32,835 bases of DNA, from positions 1 through 32,835 of the IMG/VR virus record IMGVR_UViG_3300021180_000003; one strand, written 5' to 3'. Under the pieces are notes generated by a model. It did no database searches. It was not told the DNA's origin and was given only the letters and a program-made list of their open reading frames with translations. Both the position numbers and the translations under genes were made by a program. This document shows positions 1 through 9,039 of this stretch, piece after piece. This DNA comes from a virus. The stretch's first letter is position 1, and each line of letters opens with the position of its first letter.

Positions 1-127
1 CGCTGTAGTTTCTGGTAACACCATCGTATTAGCTGGCGCTACTGCAAGCATTACTGATTACTTCTTACCTGGCGATTTGATTTCTATCGCTGGCGTACAG
101 TCTGTAAACCCAGTAGGCCGCGCATCA
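1..127. repeat. Terminal direct repeat, left copy (assembly overlap)
   Basis: These 127 bases are identical to 32709-32835, and the coat-protein reading frame runs through the junction without a break. This shows a circular assembly, as expected for a circularly permuted, headful-packaged genome. The length 127 matches a common assembler k-mer, so it is most likely an assembly overlap and not a biological terminal repeat (inference). Confidence 0.9.
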
Positions 128-526
128 ACCGGTCAAGACATGCAGTTTGTTATTACCGCTCCTGCAAACTCCAGTTCTGGTGGCGCTATTACCATCCAAG
201 TTCAAGTTGTTGGCACAACCATCATCTCCGATGTGAATAGCCCTTATCGCAACGTAAGCAATCCTATTCCTAACGGCGCTGTGGTTTCGGTTGTTCCTTC
301 CTACAACTTAAACGTGGCTTATCCGAAGCGCGGTTTAGACATCGTATGTCCTCCGCTTTACAAACTCCAAGTCCCTTACGCGCATGTGTCAGTAGATCCC
401 GATACCGGTCTCTCGCTGTCCATCACGCAAACAGGCGACATTGTTAATTACGTAAACTTAATGCGTATCGACGTACTGTGTGGCTTCAAATGGCACGGCC
501 AATACGTAACCAAGCTTCTATCTTAA
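2..526 (+). CDS. Major coat protein, P22 gp5-like, C-terminal part (continues from 32014)
   Basis: This is the 3' part of the coat gene that starts at 32014. The frame is open from base 2, and joining across the 127-base overlap gives 406 residues, close to the 430 of P22 coat. The product forms the T=7-type shell around scaffold. The C-terminal part ends with VDVLCGFKWHGQYV-like strand residues (IDVLCGFKWHG), typical of HK97-fold coats of the P22 family. It follows scaffold directly, as in P22. Family assignment rests on the overall sequence and gene order; an apparent TTG start at 77 is only an internal codon of this frame. Confidence 0.85.
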   Translation, partial: AVVSGNTIVLAGATASITDYFLPGDLISIAGVQSVNPVGRASTGQDMQFVITAPANSSSGGAITIQVQVVGTTIISDVNSPYRNVSNPIPNGAVVSVVPSYNLNVAYPKRGLDIVCPPLYKLQVPYAHVSVDPDTGLSLSITQTGDIVNYVNLMRIDVLCGFKWHGQYVTKLLS

Positions 527-532
527 GGAGAA

Positions 533-829
533 ATGCCTGTGATTAATTGTATTTATCATCCCGTTCATGGAATGAGAGTAGTGCAACAAGACGAATATGA
601 ACGGCTTTTAGCCACAGGCGTTTGGTTTGCACATCCAACTGAAGCAAAAAATATGAGGAAAGACTATGAAAAGCAGATACATGACGAACGAAATGGGACA
701 CGAAGTGGGACCACTCCCAAACGCAGCCGCAAAACTACAGGGCCGCGAGCCGAGACTGGAGAAGAAGTACTACGAGTTCAACGCGAACATGACGAACAAC
801 GGTGCAGCAACGACTCGTCTAGCTCATGA
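533..829 (+). CDS. Small protein after coat, unknown
   Basis: A 98-residue frame begins 7 bases after the coat stop, preceded by AAGGAG. The first 55 residues (CIYHPVHGMRVV, then YERLLATGVWF and a charged helix) look like a real phage protein. The last 40 residues are rich in R, T and S and overlap the next gene by 164 bases in another frame, so this tail may be incidental or marks a frameshift. Position between coat and gp4-like adaptor suggests a head or head-tail accessory role. I do not recognise the family. Confidence 0.6.
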   Translation: MPVINCIYHPVHGMRVVQQDEYERLLATGVWFAHPTEAKNMRKDYEKQIHDERNGTRSGTTPKRSRKTTGPRAETGEEVLRVQREHDEQRCSNDSSSS

Positions 830-872
830 ACTTGGCGGCACTTTAGACCAAGAAGCATTTCCAGTTCGCTAA
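666..872 (+). CDS. Small protein before the head-tail adaptor, unknown
   Basis: A 68-residue frame starts at an ATG with AGGAAAG seven bases upstream and ends 10 bases before the adaptor gene. The composition is protein-like (EPRLEKKYYEFNANMTNNGAA) and more credible than the competing frame over the same bases. It overlaps the 533 gene by 164 bases. Either the two are genuinely overlapping genes or they are parts of one protein separated by a frameshift. Function unknown; the context is head completion. Confidence 0.6.
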   Translation: MKSRYMTNEMGHEVGPLPNAAAKLQGREPRLEKKYYEFNANMTNNGAATTRLAHELGGTLDQEAFPVR

Positions 873-882
873 GGAATAATAA

Positions 883-1608
883 ATGTCTCAGGTACAGAGA
901 ACAGTTAATCAATTAATCATTCAAGCATATCGTTTGATTGGGGAATTAGGCGATGCCGAACCCTTGACCGATACGATGCTTCAAGATGGCTTGTATTGCA
1001 TGAATGAATTGCTTGACCAATTCTCTGTATCGAGCGTTTACGTGCCATTTGTGTCGACAATTAACTTCAATTTCACGCCGATGCAAGATACCTATACATT
1101 TTCAGATATCGTCCCGGCAGATTTTGTAAGTAGCAGATTTGTGGATTTATCTCTCGCGAATTATCAGGTTGATGGAGAAATATTCTATCCAATCCGAATT
1201 ATTGACCGAGCCGATTATTATCTACAAACACGCGTCACCAATGTCACTGCACGTCCCGGTTTAGTTTGGGTGAATAAGCAAGGAACTGAAACCGCCATTG
1301 TCTTCTATCCCATTCCTGACCAACCTTATCTTTGCCAACTTCAAGTAAAGGTAATGATTAACTCATTTGCGCCACAGGATAGCTTGAACAGCATTCCTCC
1401 TCACTACGTACGTTTCTTGAAGTATGCACTGAGTCGAGAATTGAAAGCTTATTATCCGTCAGCTAATTGGCCAACTGAGAATGAAGACGAATACCAAAGA
1501 ACATTTCAATCACTGCGACAAGGCTTAGAGAAGGATGTAGGCATCCGTCCTAGCGCCATCATGGTGAGCAAAGAACCTTATTACTGGCAGACTATTCTTG
1601 CGTACTGA
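883..1608 (+). CDS. Head-tail adaptor, P22 gp4-like
   Basis: This 241-residue protein probably binds the portal ring and starts the tail machine. The N-terminal part (residues 1-50: VNQLIIQAYRLIGELG, then a helix MLQDGLYCMNELLDQFSV) is the usual signature of gp4-type adaptors, which have a short helix, loop and helix of this kind. P22 gp4 has 166 residues, so this one is longer at the C terminus. The start has AAGGAATAATAA upstream. It sits between coat and gp10-like gene, the P22 order, and overlaps the next gene by 11 bases. Any hydrolase activity as reported for P22 gp4 cannot be judged here. Confidence 0.75.
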   Translation: MSQVQRTVNQLIIQAYRLIGELGDAEPLTDTMLQDGLYCMNELLDQFSVSSVYVPFVSTINFNFTPMQDTYTFSDIVPADFVSSRFVDLSLANYQVDGEIFYPIRIIDRADYYLQTRVTNVTARPGLVWVNKQGTETAIVFYPIPDQPYLCQLQVKVMINSFAPQDSLNSIPPHYVRFLKYALSRELKAYYPSANWPTENEDEYQRTFQSLRQGLEKDVGIRPSAIMVSKEPYYWQTILAY

Positions 1609-3040
1609 TTTCGACATTGTCGGGAGTTTTAACGATCAACGTGTTGCAGGTTTTGATGCAGAAAGAACCATCAACATGTTTGAGTATGACGACCCGCTAG
1701 GGAAGAAAAATAAAGCCCTTCTCCCAACAGCGGGCCTTTTAAATAGGCTAAATGTCGTTACTTCAGGTTCATTTAGGGCTCAATTCGTGTTCAAGAACGT
1801 GCTTTATAATGTAATTGGCACCGGAGTTTACAGAGTCACAGATTTATTAGTCTCAACACTAATTGGGACATTAGGAACAGCAAGCGGATATGTGGGAATT
1901 GACGCCAACACATTCCAAATCATATTCGTAGACGGACTAAATGGTTGGATTTGGGACACAAATGCATCGACTTTTACGATGATTACTGATGTTAATTTCC
2001 CATCTCAACCAATAGATGTAGCGCAATTAGGCGGTTATTTCTTTGTTGCCCAAGGGAATAGCGCTGAGTTCAGAGCTTCTCAACTGAATCAAGGCACCGT
2101 TTACACGCCATTGTCTTCAGGAAGTATCACAACTCACCCTGGGAACATTGTTGCGCTGAGAACGTTACACAAGAAGCTATTCATCTTTTCAGATAATTTT
2201 ACTGAAATTTGGCAGCTGGTGGCTAATGCCGCATTACCGGTTGCGCCTAACCAAAGTTTGCTGATGGAAGTTGGGGCGATTTCTAGCGCAAGTATCGTGA
2301 CTGGATTTGACATGATGTTCTTTTTATCCAGAGATGTGAATGGTTTGGGTTCGGTAGTGATGGTAACTGGCTCACAAGCAATTCCAGTAAGCCCTAATTC
2401 ACTGGACTACTTTATTCAAAAATTTGATGTGGTCTCTGACGCATCGGGAATCTTGTATAGAGAAAATGGAATTATTTTTTATAGGCTCAATTTTACTGCT
2501 GCTGACTATACGTTTGTGTACAACGCGACGATGAGTACGCCAGAAAGTCGTAAGTGGCATGAAGAAGAGATGCTTGGAGGTGGAAGACATGTGGCGCAAA
2601 CCCATGCTTACTTCATCAATACCAACTTCTTTGGTAGCTATTTGAATTCCATTATGTACGAAGTAAACGACACATTTACAACGAATGACGGTGAGTTAAT
2701 TAGACGCGAAAGAATACCGAAGATGGTCGCACCCCCGGCATACCAGAGAATTAGATGTAATCGCTTCCAATTAGATTTGCTTCAGGGACAAGTTGAAGAT
2801 GATGGAACGAACGTTGCGCCGCAAGTTTTTCTTTCTCTTTCTAAGGATGGAGGTCAGACGTACGGCAACGAAATTATGGCGCCAATGGGTAAATTGGGTG
2901 AAAGAACATATAGAACAGTATGGCGAAAATTGGGAACAACGAAACGCGGTCAGGCCTTTTTACCACGCATTCAGTTCTTTTCCAAGATTCCGTTTGTGAT
3001 TTTAGGTTGCGCTTGGGATTACGAGGTATTGCCAGAATGA
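1598..3040 (+). CDS. Tail hub / DNA-stabilization protein, P22 gp10-like
   Basis: 480 residues, against 472 for P22 gp10, which closes the portal-gp4 channel and carries the tailspikes. It starts with TTG inside the adaptor gene (11-base overlap), followed by a characteristic N-terminal segment (DFDIVGSFNDQRVAGFDAERTINMFEY) of gp10-type proteins. The rest is beta-rich with repeated G-S-V and Y-F-F strands, consistent with a beta-propeller-like body. The C-terminal SKIPFVILGCAWDYEVLPE end is well formed. The ATGA overlap with the next gene shows translational coupling. Confidence 0.8.
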   Translation: MRTDFDIVGSFNDQRVAGFDAERTINMFEYDDPLGKKNKALLPTAGLLNRLNVVTSGSFRAQFVFKNVLYNVIGTGVYRVTDLLVSTLIGTLGTASGYVGIDANTFQIIFVDGLNGWIWDTNASTFTMITDVNFPSQPIDVAQLGGYFFVAQGNSAEFRASQLNQGTVYTPLSSGSITTHPGNIVALRTLHKKLFIFSDNFTEIWQLVANAALPVAPNQSLLMEVGAISSASIVTGFDMMFFLSRDVNGLGSVVMVTGSQAIPVSPNSLDYFIQKFDVVSDASGILYRENGIIFYRLNFTAADYTFVYNATMSTPESRKWHEEEMLGGGRHVAQTHAYFINTNFFGSYLNSIMYEVNDTFTTNDGELIRRERIPKMVAPPAYQRIRCNRFQLDLLQGQVEDDGTNVAPQVFLSLSKDGGQTYGNEIMAPMGKLGERTYRTVWRKLGTTKRGQAFLPRIQFFSKIPFVILGCAWDYEVLPE

Positions 3041-3297
3041 GTCAGGACTTTGATACGCCACCAATTAGAGATCCGATTACACAAAAAGGCGATATTCCTG
3101 GTGATATATGGGTGGATTGGGTTTCAACGCTTATTGATAACTTACGAACCTATTTGACATCACAAGGTTCATTTTTGCCGCCCTTAACATCAGCGCAAAT
3201 TGCAGCAATAACAGCGCCCACGAATGGGCAAATGATTTTTAACTCTACTACCGGAATGCCACAAGTTTACTACGGTGGAACTTGGAATAACTTTTAG
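3037..3297 (+). CDS. Small tail protein in the gp26/gp14 position
   Basis: I place the start at the ATG that overlaps the gp10-like stop (ATGA), giving 86 residues; a longer upstream ATG at 2920 would lie inside gp10. The C-terminal segment (APTNGQMIFNSTTG, YYGGTWNNF) resembles the small trimeric end-domains often seen at the ends of phage fibres and needles. In P22 this slot holds the 233-residue tail needle gp26, so this may be a minimal needle or plug, but no long coiled coil is visible. Confidence 0.7.
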   Translation: MSQDFDTPPIRDPITQKGDIPGDIWVDWVSTLIDNLRTYLTSQGSFLPPLTSAQIAAITAPTNGQMIFNSTTGMPQVYYGGTWNNF

Positions 3298-3305
3298 AGG
3301 ATTTT

Positions 3306-4013
3306 ATGTATAACCAAAATTTCAACTTGCCTACACCATCCTTTGGAGAATATGGCCAAGGTTATAACAAACCTCAACCAACAAACGCATTCAAGAATCT
3401 ATTGGGCGATAGTGGATTTTTAGGTGGATTAGGTTCCCTTTGGGGGGGTGCGCAAGGCCACGGCGGAGACCAAGGAGCGGCTTTTAATCAGCAATTACAA
3501 GGCATGATTGGTCAAGGCTCTCAAGGATATATGCCATTCCTACAAGCAGGACAAGGTGCTATTAATCCTTTCCAACAACAACTTCAAGGCATGCAAAATC
3601 CTGGCCAATACATGAATAACGTCATGAGTGGCTATCAAGAATCTCCCTGGGCAAAATTTCAAACTGGCGAATCACAACGTGCGGCCAATGCAGCAGCGGC
3701 TGCTGGCGGCTTAACAGGCAGCACAGTTCATCAAAATGCGGCGGCAGATTACGCGCGCAACATTGCATCACAAGACCAACAGCAGTACTTCCAAAATCAT
3801 CAGGGCGTGAACCATGAATATTTGAGTGGCTTGGCTCAACTGCTCGGTCTTGGCGGTCAAGCGGCTAGTGGCATTGGCAATCTTTATGGTCAAGGCGCTC
3901 AAGCAAGCGCTCAAGCAATGGCAAACCAACAGCAGGGTAAACAAGAAGATAAAAGCAATGTAATGGGGGGCTTTCTTGGAATGCTTCCTGGATTAGCAAG
4001 CTTATTTTTATAG
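3306..4013 (+). CDS. DNA-ejection (internal virion) protein, gp7 position
   Basis: 235 residues (P22 gp7 has 229). The sequence is rich in Gly, Gln and Ala, with an N-terminal G-rich stretch (FLGGLGSLWGGAQGHGGDQGAA), central helix with AANAAAAAGGLTGS, and a hydrophobic C terminus (GGFLGMLPGLASLFL). Low-complexity Ala/Gly/Gln proteins of this type are the smallest ejection protein in P22-like phages and are released with DNA into the cell envelope. RBS GAGGATTTT precedes the start. It is the first of three genes in gp7-gp20-gp16 order. Confidence 0.7.
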   Translation: MYNQNFNLPTPSFGEYGQGYNKPQPTNAFKNLLGDSGFLGGLGSLWGGAQGHGGDQGAAFNQQLQGMIGQGSQGYMPFLQAGQGAINPFQQQLQGMQNPGQYMNNVMSGYQESPWAKFQTGESQRAANAAAAAGGLTGSTVHQNAAADYARNIASQDQQQYFQNHQGVNHEYLSGLAQLLGLGGQAASGIGNLYGQGAQASAQAMANQQQGKQEDKSNVMGGFLGMLPGLASLFL

Positions 4014-4020
4014 GTGAAGT

Positions 4021-5349
4021 ATGTATCCATCAATGGGTAGCAGCATTAGAAATGTTTTAGGTGAGATTAATACTCTTGGCCAAGGTCAAGAGCGATTAAA
4101 TGCTATGCGTATGCAAAATCAGATGTTTATGCCTGAACATCAAGCCAATCTACAAAATCAATTGATTCAGAATAGATATTTGTCGCGAGAAAAAGAAGCT
4201 GGACTTAAGCATCAAAATCTTATTAATCAATATTATGGACCACAAGCTCAAGCAAATATTAATCATCTTAATACAAGCGCCGAATGGCAACGTTTTGTAA
4301 ATGCTAATCCTTTATATAACACAGAAGAAGGTAAGCTCAAGTATATGCAAGACCATCCTAAAGAGTTTGGGGGCGCCGGAAATGCTATCAATGGAAATCC
4401 TGGAGCGGGAGACAATCAACAAGTTAATAAGGTTCTTGGCGGTTTGCCTCCAGAAGCAATTAATCAAGTTAAAAATTCTTTTGCTGGAGGTCCACTACCA
4501 GGATTAGGCGGTCAAATGCCTGGACAAGCCATTCCTTCCCCTCGTCCTCCTAATGAATTAGCTAATGCTAATTTGGGTGATTTGGCTCTTCAAAAATATA
4601 AAGCAGAGATAACTGCAAAACAAAATAAAGGTCTTGGCGCCGGAAGCATGGGAGTTAATGCTAAAGATTTAAGAGAGCTGACATCTCAATTAATGAAAGA
4701 CAATGGATGGGATGAAGAAACTGCAGATAAAGCTGCAAGCTCTTATCTAGATGGAAACAGAGAGATGCCAGATGGCACTCCACTGCCAGATCCTTCTGGG
4801 AAAGCAAAATCTTTGATGGCTGGTATTTATGGCCGCAATAGCCCTAAAGCACTTCAAAATCAAGCTGCAAATATGGATGTGGTAGCCAAAGAAATTAATG
4901 ATATCGATATAGAACCAATTGCAAAATTTGCCGGAATTGCTGGCCGTATGGATGTTGCTAAAGAAATGAGAAAAATGGCTATGGGTGGCAATGTTTCGGA
5001 AGATTTCAGAAAATATAAAGAATTCCAAGATGTAACCAAAATATTCGCGATGGATACATTACGCAAAGGTTTTGGAACATCCGTGGTTCCTGAATATGTT
5101 TATGCAACTTTAGGAAAAGCAACAAATCCATTCAGTGATTGGTGGAACGATCCCAAACAAGTCGTGCGTGATTTCAATAAAGTCAAAGGATGGGTTAATC
5201 AGAATTCCAAGATGCTAACCCATAAGGCGAGATTTGGCTCTGTCGATTCTTACAGCAATGAAGAAAAATCTCCTAGTTCAGAAACAGAGTCCGCTCCCAG
5301 CCAAGATGTTCATTGGGAAGTTAAAGACGGGAAAATGGTGAGAATGTAA
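4021..5349 (+). CDS. DNA-ejection protein, gp20 position
   Basis: 442 residues (P22 gp20 has 471). The N-terminal third is a long Gln/Asn-rich helix region (residues 10-90, many M-Q-N and Q-A-N repeats). The middle is low-complexity G/P/N. The C-terminal third is more ordered (FQDVTKIFAMDTLRKGFG, then NPFSDWWNDPKQVVRDFN). It is expected to be an internal virion protein injected with the DNA. It is joined to the next gene by TAATG overlap. The call rests on size, composition and synteny more than on conserved motifs. Confidence 0.65.
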   Translation: MYPSMGSSIRNVLGEINTLGQGQERLNAMRMQNQMFMPEHQANLQNQLIQNRYLSREKEAGLKHQNLINQYYGPQAQANINHLNTSAEWQRFVNANPLYNTEEGKLKYMQDHPKEFGGAGNAINGNPGAGDNQQVNKVLGGLPPEAINQVKNSFAGGPLPGLGGQMPGQAIPSPRPPNELANANLGDLALQKYKAEITAKQNKGLGAGSMGVNAKDLRELTSQLMKDNGWDEETADKAASSYLDGNREMPDGTPLPDPSGKAKSLMAGIYGRNSPKALQNQAANMDVVAKEINDIDIEPIAKFAGIAGRMDVAKEMRKMAMGGNVSEDFRKYKEFQDVTKIFAMDTLRKGFGTSVVPEYVYATLGKATNPFSDWWNDPKQVVRDFNKVKGWVNQNSKMLTHKARFGSVDSYSNEEKSPSSETESAPSQDVHWEVKDGKMVRM

Positions 5350-7148
5350 TGGCTCACATAGTGAAATTGCCCAATGGAGAATATGCGCGTTTTCCGGCTG
5401 AAATGAAGCCAGAAGAAATGCAAGCGCTTATTGATAAGCAATTTTCAGCTCCCGATCCTCGATCAGACCCTATGGCAATGGCCAATAGATTTTCTCCTGC
5501 TACTGGATCTGGAAGCACTTATCAAGGTGAAGATAAATATACTGGGCCTGAATTAGCTAAAGGTATAGGGCAAGGCGTAGCAAATACCGGCATTGGCGTT
5601 GCTGATTTAATTCCTGGCGTAAATATTCCGAGATATAAACCTTCTTCTGGAACTGGAGAAGTTGGTCAAGGAATAGGAGATTTGCTGACATTGTTAAGTG
5701 GCGGCGGCGCACTTAAAGCCGCAAGTAAAATACCTCAGATTGCACATGGATTGAAAGCTGCTAGTAATATTATGAAAGGCGCTCCTAAGACTTCGGCAGC
5801 ATTAAATGCGCTTAAATATCCTGCTGGGGGTGCTGCGATTGGCGCAATTGAAAATCCAGAAAATCAACTTCATGGTATGGAAACTGGCGCTTTATTCGGC
5901 GCTATTCCTCCCTTGGCAAAATTAGCTACTAAAGGAATTCAAAATAGTTTTGGGAATGCCGTTACTCGCGCAGGTCTTGGGGCTGCTGGGGGTGCTGCAG
6001 TGGCTCCTATAGTTGGATATTCTCCCGGGCAAGGAGCAGCAGCTGGTGGTTTATTTGCTTTATCAGGCGCCAATAAACTTAAAAAATCTCAACCAGGTAT
6101 AGAAACTTTAGAACATATCAATCCAGAAGAGGCATTGCCGCGTTTAGAAGCTGGTAACAGATTAGGAACGCCTCTTACTCCTGCAGAAGCTAGCAATCGC
6201 CAGGATATAGGCCAGATGGAAGGTAGATATGGCCGTTCTGGAGAAGGAGCTGCTTTAGAAACAACTATTGGCAAGGAACGTACGGAACAGCAAAAGACAG
6301 CTATTAATAAACTTCTAAATACCATTTATAACCCAACATCAGAAAATAAAGCCAAAATCAGCAATCTTTATCGAGATTCTTATCGGTATAGCGTTAAGGA
6401 TGATGTTCTTAATGCATTTAAGCAAGATCCAGTCATCGAACAAGCATTTAACCATGTTGTTAATACTCCCGCGTTGAGAAAATCTTTAAAGGACGTCCCT
6501 GAAAATAGCATTGCTTTCTTGGATCAAACCAAGCGAGCAATGGATGACATGCAGAAAAAAGCGATTAAGTCTGGGAAAAATAATGAAGCTAGGATTATAG
6601 GCGAAAGCAGAGACCAAATGGTTTCTTTCATAGACAAGCATGTACCTCCTTACGCTAAAGCTAGGGAAGAAGCTCAAAAGAGCATTGTTCGTTCTCAAAT
6701 CCAAAAAGGAATGCGAACGAAACAAGTTAGAGCAACCGATTTCTATAAAAAATTCTTGCAAAACGATCACTCATTCTCAGAACTTAAAAGCAGCCTGAAA
6801 AATGTTCCAGAAGCACAAACACAACTGGATGACATGAAAAAAGCATGGGAAGGAATTATCAACACTGGAACTGCAAGAGCAGGGCATGGCCGCGCACAAA
6901 ATAGCATGAATGATAATCGAAATGCCGCTTCTAAATTAATTGATTTATGGCATGACATGAATGGTCAGAAATATAACAAAGAAGCTCTTAAATTTATTCA
7001 TAGCGGCAAATGGGACAAAGAATTACACGCTATACAAGAAAGTAAAAATAAACAAGAAAGAGAACATAAGTTAACGAATTTAATGACCAAAATATTAGCG
7101 TATGGCGGCATAAAAGCTACCAATCGCCCAGAAAAAGGAAATGAATAA
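5349..7148 (+). CDS. DNA-ejection protein, gp16 position
   Basis: 599 residues (P22 gp16 has 609). The N terminus (VKLPNGEYARFPAEMKPEEM, then IDKQF) carries the short motif, a target sequence followed by a charged helix and a KQF end, that begins many large internal virion proteins. Residues 60-240 are rich in Gly and Ala with hydrophobic stretches (for example GALFGAIPPLAKLA and GAAGGAAVAPIVG), as expected for a protein that helps form a transenvelope conduit. The C-terminal half is helical and highly charged. Overlaps on both sides by TAATG. Confidence 0.7.
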   Translation: MAHIVKLPNGEYARFPAEMKPEEMQALIDKQFSAPDPRSDPMAMANRFSPATGSGSTYQGEDKYTGPELAKGIGQGVANTGIGVADLIPGVNIPRYKPSSGTGEVGQGIGDLLTLLSGGGALKAASKIPQIAHGLKAASNIMKGAPKTSAALNALKYPAGGAAIGAIENPENQLHGMETGALFGAIPPLAKLATKGIQNSFGNAVTRAGLGAAGGAAVAPIVGYSPGQGAAAGGLFALSGANKLKKSQPGIETLEHINPEEALPRLEAGNRLGTPLTPAEASNRQDIGQMEGRYGRSGEGAALETTIGKERTEQQKTAINKLLNTIYNPTSENKAKISNLYRDSYRYSVKDDVLNAFKQDPVIEQAFNHVVNTPALRKSLKDVPENSIAFLDQTKRAMDDMQKKAIKSGKNNEARIIGESRDQMVSFIDKHVPPYAKAREEAQKSIVRSQIQKGMRTKQVRATDFYKKFLQNDHSFSELKSSLKNVPEAQTQLDDMKKAWEGIINTGTARAGHGRAQNSMNDNRNAASKLIDLWHDMNGQKYNKEALKFIHSGKWDKELHAIQESKNKQEREHKLTNLMTKILAYGGIKATNRPEKGNE

Positions 7149-8710
7149 TGACGATTACTTATAACAGAGGCGCTAATCCATTATGGTATTTCCCAGATTT
7201 AGCTGGTTTGCCATTAACTGGCGGACAGATGTTCTCTTATTCGAATTTAAATAGAAGCCAATTAAAGCCTATTTACATGGACCCTGCAGGCGATTTCCCG
7301 TGGCCTAATCCGATCGTATTTGAATCGAATGGACTGCAGGGACCTTTTTATTTCCAAGTGGATGATACATCGGACGACAGTTATTTCTTAGTTGTATTCG
7401 ATAATAACGGTGTCGAACAATTCACTATCGAAGATTATTTACCTGGCGACGGTGGCGGTGGTGGTGGCGTTGAAATTAACGACCTCGTGAATCTAGTTAT
7501 TAATGGAACAATGTTATTTAACGTTGGACAAACAGCAACGCCAATTAATGCCTATAACACATTTATCGCTACTGGACCACATGCTGGATTTTCGGCATCT
7601 GGTGATATTCAATTTGTTAAGAGTAATTTCACGGCAGTAGATCAAATCACCATGAATAAATTTATTCTTGGGACGACTCCGCTGACCAATGACATCACGC
7701 CAGAATATTATGCTTCTTATTCCTGCACCAATTCACCAGGTTCTGAGACCTATAAATATTTCAATTTTCCGATTGCCAATCATGTTAAAAATCTAGAAGG
7801 CGAGCAAATAACTATATCTTTGGAGGCTAAAAGCGCTATCAGCAACAACTTGAATGTTTTTGTTATTCAGAATTTTGGTAATGGTGGAAGCCCAAGTCCA
7901 CAAGTTACCACTACTGCTGCCACATTCAATTTAACTTCCTCTTGGCAGAAGTATGAAGTGACTTTAGTTGTTCCAAATTGTAGCGGAAAAGTCCTTGGAT
8001 TATGCGGAGATGATTATTTATCTGTTGGCATTGGAATGCAGCTAGGTGTTATTAATCAGACAGACTTTACTAACGTTCAGGTCATTCCAGGGAATATTTC
8101 TCCACCATATTTATATCAAACACCACAAATGGTTGCTGCTCAGATATTCGATCCTAGAACCGGCGTTCATAGCTCTGGATGGTGCCCTCCCGCACCTTTT
8201 GGATGGCTTCCATTGTCTGGAGGAAGCATTGGAAGTGCAACTTCTGGAGCAACTGCAAGAGCTAATATAGATACTTTCCCGCTTTATTATTTCGTTTATA
8301 GTTTTTGTGCCGATGCACAAGCTCCTGTCGCTGGCGGCAGAAGTGGCAATCCGTTTACCGATTTCGCGGCGAATAAAGCACTTACATTACCAGCCAGTAG
8401 CAATAGGGTATTTGAAAATACATTTCCTGGCGTTCCTAATGGAACCGCGCTTGGTTCGACTACTGCAACTGCTAGTGGAACTTTAACAAATACAAATATA
8501 CCGCCGAGTCCTCGTAATTATCAATTACCACAACCAGTAAATATCAATTACACCCAAGGCGGAACATCAAATGTATTCGGATTCTTGGCAAATGCCACAG
8601 TTGCTACTACAAATGGTTCTGAATATGGATTAATTGGCGCTCCTTTTACTACTAATCCATTTTCTGTATTGCAACCGACAGTTACTTCATTAATGTACAT
8701 AAAACTATAG
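7148..8710 (+). CDS. Tail fibre / receptor-binding protein with collar-like C-terminal domain
   Basis: 520 residues. Residues 8-100 form an N-terminal module (PLWYFPDLAGLPLTGGQMFSY, then DFPWPNPIVFESNG) common to tail-fibre proteins and likely to hold the virion. A poly-Gly linker (about residues 101-107) follows. Residues 120-310 look like a carbohydrate-binding beta-sandwich (Trp- and Tyr-rich, ITISLEAKSAISNN). From about 344 there is a tail-collar-like unit (GWLPLSGGSIGSATSGATARAN, written in part) and a Gly/Thr-rich tip. It begins the fibre cluster, immediately after the ejection genes where P22 would carry other functions. Receptor unknown. Confidence 0.75.
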   Translation: MTITYNRGANPLWYFPDLAGLPLTGGQMFSYSNLNRSQLKPIYMDPAGDFPWPNPIVFESNGLQGPFYFQVDDTSDDSYFLVVFDNNGVEQFTIEDYLPGDGGGGGGVEINDLVNLVINGTMLFNVGQTATPINAYNTFIATGPHAGFSASGDIQFVKSNFTAVDQITMNKFILGTTPLTNDITPEYYASYSCTNSPGSETYKYFNFPIANHVKNLEGEQITISLEAKSAISNNLNVFVIQNFGNGGSPSPQVTTTAATFNLTSSWQKYEVTLVVPNCSGKVLGLCGDDYLSVGIGMQLGVINQTDFTNVQVIPGNISPPYLYQTPQMVAAQIFDPRTGVHSSGWCPPAPFGWLPLSGGSIGSATSGATARANIDTFPLYYFVYSFCADAQAPVAGGRSGNPFTDFAANKALTLPASSNRVFENTFPGVPNGTALGSTTATASGTLTNTNIPPSPRNYQLPQPVNINYTQGGTSNVFGFLANATVATTNGSEYGLIGAPFTTNPFSVLQPTVTSLMYIKL

Positions 8711-8721
8711 AGGATTAAACG

Positions 8722-9039
8722 ATGGCAGTTACTTATACACAAAAGATAGATCCTAATTCTCCCACTGGAACCATTGGCGGAATGGCAACTAGAGGTGGAG
8801 TAATCACTCTAAACACATTCATTACCAATGCTGGTGGTGGTAAAGAAATGTTTAAGTGGCTCCATATTGGAACTGCGGGAAATATTGTTATAGAAGGCAT
8901 AGATGGTAATGTCATGGTTGCATTTAATGCATTCCGAGGATTGTACATAGGCGGTTTTAGAGTTCTTACTAGCGGTGTTGTTGATGGAAATACCTATACC
9001 ACAACTGCAGCAAATATAACTTGGCATGGCGGCAAATAA
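8722..9039 (+). CDS. Small virion-surface protein, unknown
   Basis: 105 residues, RBS GAGGATTAAACG. It is all-beta in appearance (NIVIEGIDGNVMVAFN, GLYIGGFRVLTSGVVDG, ITWHGG). Small proteins with this GTAGNIVIEG and RVLTSG pattern occur in phage tail regions as spike-base or decoration proteins (known pattern, remote). It ends in a TAATG overlap with the next micro-gene. Function inferred only from location. Confidence 0.65.
   Translation: MAVTYTQKIDPNSPTGTIGGMATRGGVITLNTFITNAGGGKEMFKWLHIGTAGNIVIEGIDGNVMVAFNAFRGLYIGGFRVLTSGVVDGNTYTTTAANITWHGGK

Noticed and set aside
2920-3036. 39-residue N-terminal extension of the 3037 gene
   Set aside because: It lies in the end of the gp10-like gene in another frame and has no RBS; the ATGA overlap at 3037 is the natural start.
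8046-8270. 74-residue frame within the fibre gene
   Set aside because: Shadow frame in a well-supported 520-residue fibre gene.
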